From assembly GCA_001725215.1 (NCBI GenBank), contig MEFT01000055.1:1-8131 (forward strand): DNA of 8,131 nt, given 5' to 3'. Both the position numbers and the translations under genes were made by a program. The notes under the pieces are model-generated. The model saw nothing but the letters and a program-made list of their open reading frames with translations. It was not told the DNA's origin and did no database searches. Below, in pieces: positions 4,882 to 8,131 of this stretch; position 1 is the first letter of the stretch; each line of letters begins with the position of its first letter. This stretch comes from Clostridium sp. SCN 57-10. GTDB taxonomy: Bacteria; Bacillota; Clostridia; Oscillospirales; Butyricicoccaceae.

Positions 4882-7503
4882 ATGAAGCTTGTCGCCATAG
4901 ACGGCAACAGCCTGATTAACCGCGCTTATTACGGCGTGCGCCTGCTGACGAACAGCGAGGGCGTGTGCACCAACGCGGTCTACGGCTTTTTCAATATGCT
5001 GCTCAAGCTGCAGGCCGACCTTGCGCCCGACGCGGTGTGCGTCTGCTTCGACCTGAGCGGCAAAACCTTTCGACACGAGGCTTTTGAGGAATATAAAGCG
5101 GGCCGCCGCCCGATGCCCGAAGAGCTTGCCATGCAGTTTCCGCTGATCAAAGAGGCGCTCGACGCGATGGGCATCGCGCGGCGCGAGGTCGCAGGCTATG
5201 AGGCGGACGATTTGCTGGGCACGCTGGCGCGCATTTCGCGCGAGCGCGGCGACGAGTGCGTCATCGTCACGGGCGACCGCGACAGCCTTCAGTTTATCGC
5301 CGAGGGCGCGACCGTCGCGCTCGTGACGACGAAAATGGGACAAACCCAAACCGAACTGTATGACTCGGCGCTATTCGCCGAGCGGTATAACGGCCTGACG
5401 CCCGATAAAATCGTCGACCTCAAGGCGATTATGGGCGACCAGTCCGACCATATCCCCGGCGTGCCGGGCATCGGCGAGAAGGGCGCCTTGACGCTTGTCA
5501 GCCGCTTCGGCTCGCTGGAGGGCGTGTATGCCAATCTTGACGACAAGAGCATCACCGACGCGATGCGCAGCAAGCTGACGGACGGCCGCGAGTCGGCGTT
5601 CTTGAGCTACAGCCTCGCCAAGGGCGAAGTGCGCGCCCCCATTGAGGATGACGCGCACACGCTGCTGCCTGCGCCGCGGCGCGATGGCGCGCTTTACGCG
5701 CTTTTTTCGCGGCTTGAGCTGAACACGCTGATCAAGCGGCTCGAGCTGCGCCCCGAGAGCGCCGCACCGCAGGCCGCACCCTTTGCGCCGCCCGCCGCAA
5801 CGCTTTCAGAGCCGCCCGCAAACGTGTTTGATGGCGGAATGCTTGGCTGCACGGTCAATTCCGCAGCCACCGCCTGCGCGCTGTGCGCGCCCGGCGGCTG
5901 CTACGCGTTTTCCGAGGAGATGCTGGGCTCTGCGAAATTCGCGGACGTCATGCGCCGCGCAGCACAGGCGCCGCTCTGCGTTTACGACGGCAAGCGTGCG
6001 CTGCACGCGCTGTCGCGCCTTGGTATTGAGCCGTTTACACCCGCCGGCGACATTTCGGTCGAAGCCTATTTGTGTGACCCGTCGGCCACCGGCGCGGAGT
6101 TTGCCAAAACGGCGCACGACGTGCTCGGCGTCGCGATTGCGGACGAAGCACTTTATGAGAGCGACGACGCTTTTTCGCCGCTGACCGGCGCGGACGACGC
6201 TGCGCTGCGCGCCCTTGCGCACAACGCCGCCGTGACGCGTGCGCTGCATGAGACGCTTTTGCCGCGCATCGCCGAGCGGGGCATGGAAGCACTGCTGCGC
6301 GACATCGAGCTGCCGCTCGTGCCCGTGCTCGTGCGCATGGAGCTTTACGGCATGGGCATCGACCGTGCGCGGCTTGCCGAGTTCGGTGAGACGCTGCGGC
6401 GCGACATCGCGCATCTTGAAGAGCGCATTCATGCGCTTGCGGGAGAGGCGTTTAACATCGGCTCGCCCAAGCAGCTCGGCGTGATTCTGTTTGAAAAGCT
6501 GGGGCTTAAGGCGGCGAAAAAAACCAAAACAGGCTACTCAACCGATGTGGAAGTGCTTGAAAAGCTAAGGGACGAGCATCCCATCGTCGCCGCTGTGCTC
6601 GACTGGCGCGCCATGACAAAGCTGCGCGGCACCTATGTCGAGGGCCTGCTCAAGGAAATCGCGTCCGACGGGCGCATCCACTCCACGCTGCGGCAGACCG
6701 TCGCGGCGACGGGGCGGCTCAGCTCGACCGAGCCTAACTTGCAGAACATCCCGGTGCGCACGGCACTGGGCGGCGAGATTCGCCGCTGCTTTGTGCCGCG
6801 CAACGGTTGGGTTTATATCGACGCCGACTATTCGCAGATCGAGCTGCGGATTCTGGCGCACATCGCGCACGACGAGCGTATGCTCGCCGCGTTTGCCAGC
6901 GGAGAGGACATTCACGCCGTCACCGCGTCGCAGGTGTTCCGTGTGCCGCTCGCGGAGGTGACGCACGAGCTGCGCCGCAGGGCAAAGGCGGTCAACTTCG
7001 GCATCGTATACGGCATTTCAGCGTTTTCGCTGTCTGACGACGTGGGCGTTTCGGTGAAAGAGGCGCAGCACTATATCGATGCGTATCTGGAAAACTACAC
7101 CGGTGTGCGCGGCTATATGGAGCGCATCCGCGCCCAGGCGAAGGACGACGGATATGTCGCCACGCTTTACGGCCGCCGCCGCTATCTGCCCGAGCTGCGC
7201 TCGAGCAGCCATAATATTCGCGCCTTCGGTGAGCGCGTCGCGCTCAATACGCCCATTCAAGGCACGGCGGCCGACGTCATCAAGCTTGCAATGCTGCACG
7301 TCGACGCGCGTCTGCGCGGCGAGGGGCTGCGCGCGCGGCTCATCATGCAGGTGCACGACGAACTGCTCGTCGAAGCGCCGGCGGAAGAGCGCGAACGCGT
7401 TTCGGCGCTGCTTGTGGAGGAAATGGAGCACGCCGCGGCGCTTGACGTGCGTCTTGCGGCGGACGTCAGCTGCGGAGATAACTGGTATGATGCCAAACGA
7501 TGA
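4882..7503 (+). CDS. polA: DNA polymerase I, 873 aa, proofreading site lost
   Basis: This cytoplasmic enzyme fills gaps and removes RNA primers in repair and lagging-strand synthesis. Residues 1-290 are the 5'-nuclease: D7, EADD at 107-110, TGDRD at 130-134 and GDQSD at 185-189, followed by the GVPGIGEKGA helix-hairpin-helix. A Pro/Ala linker (about 294-313) leads to a 3'-5' exonuclease fold whose acidic residues are gone. The DxE strand reads MLGCTVNS (320-327), the KYD site reads KRA (371-373), and the region of the last acid reads AHNAAVT (446-452). The polymerase domain is intact: motif A DYSQIELR with D649, motif B R698, K702, F706 and Y710, and motif C HDE at 825-827. F706 is the usual Phe that disfavours dideoxynucleotides. 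The length is typical for Clostridia. The reading frame overlaps the start of rimI. Confidence 0.98.
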   Translation: MKLVAIDGNSLINRAYYGVRLLTNSEGVCTNAVYGFFNMLLKLQADLAPDAVCVCFDLSGKTFRHEAFEEYKAGRRPMPEELAMQFPLIKEALDAMGIARREVAGYEADDLLGTLARISRERGDECVIVTGDRDSLQFIAEGATVALVTTKMGQTQTELYDSALFAERYNGLTPDKIVDLKAIMGDQSDHIPGVPGIGEKGALTLVSRFGSLEGVYANLDDKSITDAMRSKLTDGRESAFLSYSLAKGEVRAPIEDDAHTLLPAPRRDGALYALFSRLELNTLIKRLELRPESAAPQAAPFAPPAATLSEPPANVFDGGMLGCTVNSAATACALCAPGGCYAFSEEMLGSAKFADVMRRAAQAPLCVYDGKRALHALSRLGIEPFTPAGDISVEAYLCDPSATGAEFAKTAHDVLGVAIADEALYESDDAFSPLTGADDAALRALAHNAAVTRALHETLLPRIAERGMEALLRDIELPLVPVLVRMELYGMGIDRARLAEFGETLRRDIAHLEERIHALAGEAFNIGSPKQLGVILFEKLGLKAAKKTKTGYSTDVEVLEKLRDEHPIVAAVLDWRAMTKLRGTYVEGLLKEIASDGRIHSTLRQTVAATGRLSSTEPNLQNIPVRTALGGEIRRCFVPRNGWVYIDADYSQIELRILAHIAHDERMLAAFASGEDIHAVTASQVFRVPLAEVTHELRRRAKAVNFGIVYGISAFSLSDDVGVSVKEAQHYIDAYLENYTGVRGYMERIRAQAKDDGYVATLYGRRRYLPELRSSSHNIRAFGERVALNTPIQGTAADVIKLAMLHVDARLRGEGLRARLIMQVHDELLVEAPAEERERVSALLVEEMEHAAALDVRLAADVSCGDNWYDAKR

Positions 7504-7939
7504 AATTCTTACCCCGCTGCTTTCCTGGCATGTGCCCCAGATGGCCGACATCGAGCGGCGCTGTTTTTCGGAGGAAGCGTGGAGCGAATCGACGCTTGCC
7601 TCCGAGCTGCGCAACGAGCTGGCGCATTATTTTGTGCTGACGAGCGGCGAAACGGTGCTCGCCTATGTAGGCACCTATGTGGTCGCCGACGAGATGCACA
7701 TTTCCAATGTGGCGACCGAGCCGTCTTTCCGCCGGCGCGGCTACGGCGCGCGCGTGCTCGCGGCGGCACTTGAGTACGCTGCGCTGTGCGGTGTACGCAT
7801 CATTCACCTTGAGGTGCGCGAGGGGAATACGGCGGCACGGGCGCTCTATGAAAGCTACGGATTTCTCACGGTGGGGCGCAGGCCTCATTACTACGTTGGC
7901 CCCGATGAAGCGGCCATTCTGATGACAAAGGAGCTGTGA
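7487..7939 (+). CDS. rimI: N-terminal acetyltransferase RimI (GNAT family), 150 aa
   Basis: This is a GNAT-fold acetyltransferase. RimI acetylates the N-terminal alanine of ribosomal protein S18 in E. coli and often sits beside tsa genes. The strand-turn-helix for acetyl-CoA is visible as VATEPSFRRRGYGARVL, with the R-x-x-G-x-G core at residues 82-87. The putative catalytic pair is E109 (in HLEVRE) and Y121 (in ALYESYGF), followed by the typical YGF and a late YY. Two adjacent ATGs are possible, 7487 and 7490. GGAG at 7474-7477 is 9 bases from the first, which I prefer. The gene begins inside polA (17-base overlap), so translation is probably coupled. The tsaD start follows 3 bases after the stop. 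The length matches RimI (148 in E. coli). Another GNAT substrate cannot be excluded. Confidence 0.9.
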   Translation: MMPNDEILTPLLSWHVPQMADIERRCFSEEAWSESTLASELRNELAHYFVLTSGETVLAYVGTYVVADEMHISNVATEPSFRRRGYGARVLAAALEYAALCGVRIIHLEVREGNTAARALYESYGFLTVGRRPHYYVGPDEAAILMTKEL

Positions 7940-7942
7940 TCC

Positions 7943-8131
7943 ATGCTCGTGCTCGCAATCGAAAGCTCGTGCGACGAAACGGCGGCCGCCGTTTGCCGCG
8001 ACGGGCGCGAGATTTTGGCGGATGTGGTCTATTCGCAGGCCGATATGCATGCGCTTTACGGCGGTGTTGTTCCCGAAATCGCGTCACGCCGCCATATTGA
8101 AAAGGTCAGCCTGGTCGCCGAGCAGGCGATG
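7943..8131 (+). CDS. tsaD: tRNA t6A synthesis protein TsaD, N-terminal part (continues past window)
   Basis: The first 63 residues are visible. TsaD (formerly Gcp/YgjD) joins threonylcarbamoyl-AMP to A37 of ANN-decoding tRNAs, working with TsaB and TsaE in the cytoplasm. The N-terminal strand LAIESSCDETAAAV is the ASKHA-fold phosphate-1 signature of the family. The block ALYGGVVPEIASRRHIE is the family's highly conserved signature. AAAGGAG at 7927-7933 stands 9 bases before ATG 7943, and the gene starts 3 bases after rimI. The metal-binding histidines and C-terminal domain lie outside the window. tsaB and tsaE, often adjacent in Firmicutes, are not upstream here. Confidence 0.97.
   Translation, partial: MLVLAIESSCDETAAAVCRDGREILADVVYSQADMHALYGGVVPEIASRRHIEKVSLVAEQAM

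Noticed and set aside
5806..6432. 208-residue minus-strand frame opposite polA and similar shadows at 4822-5349 and 7018-7614
   Set aside because: They are antisense to a clearly conserved polymerase with a GC-rich third position, have no start signals and no recognisable domains.
1..8131. CRISPR array, insertion sequence, inverted-repeat ends or integrase
   Set aside because: No regularly spaced repeats, transposase or recombinase reading frame was found on either strand.

Overview
The window looks like part of a Clostridia-type (Firmicutes) chromosome. The grounds are strong GGAGG ribosome binding sites, a DNA polymerase I whose proofreading site has decayed, a tRNA gene with an encoded CCA end, and a polA-rimI-tsaD gene run. 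I cannot name the species. Base composition changes visibly across the window. The polA end is GC-rich: one sampled 60-base row, 6361-6420, has 40 G+C. Parts of the central membrane-protein array are much lower: row 3061-3120 has 19 G+C.

Bases 1-1101 hold the end of a gene module. It contains the 3' part of a very glycine-rich protein and then a 135-residue protein with an internal EGWGY repeat, and it closes with a strong intrinsic terminator. Together these resemble the end of a phage tail or surface-adhesin cassette. No diagnostic phage gene is visible, so that is an inference.

Bases 1205-4547 hold four consecutive genes on the + strand for proteins of about 255-270 residues. Each has a short N-terminal tail, one membrane segment and a large domain that should lie outside the cell. 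I recognise no known family. The last three are clear tandem paralogs sharing several motifs: a PVMAF...PEGFDW block, a PDAWLF block and a C-terminal CLEE.VK.YDSLEY block. The third copy is broken by an in-frame TAA. The first gene shares the layout but only faint sequence similarity. This array is the least explained part of the window.

Bases 4611-4881 are compact. They hold a terminator usable on both strands, a tRNA-Gln(CUG) gene on the - strand with its own consensus-like promoter, and a divergent promoter for polA. The tRNA separates the lower-GC accessory side from the GC-rich core side.

Bases 4882-8131 are core genes on the + strand: polA (873 residues, complete), rimI (overlapping the end of polA) and the start of tsaD, which runs off the window. 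PolA works in repair and Okazaki-fragment processing. TsaD makes the t6A modification of tRNA, and RimI is an N-terminal acetyltransferase commonly found next to tsa genes. Tight spacing suggests that all three share the promoter near 4819-4847. Nothing here amounts to a demonstrated new system; the paralogous membrane-protein array is the best candidate for one.
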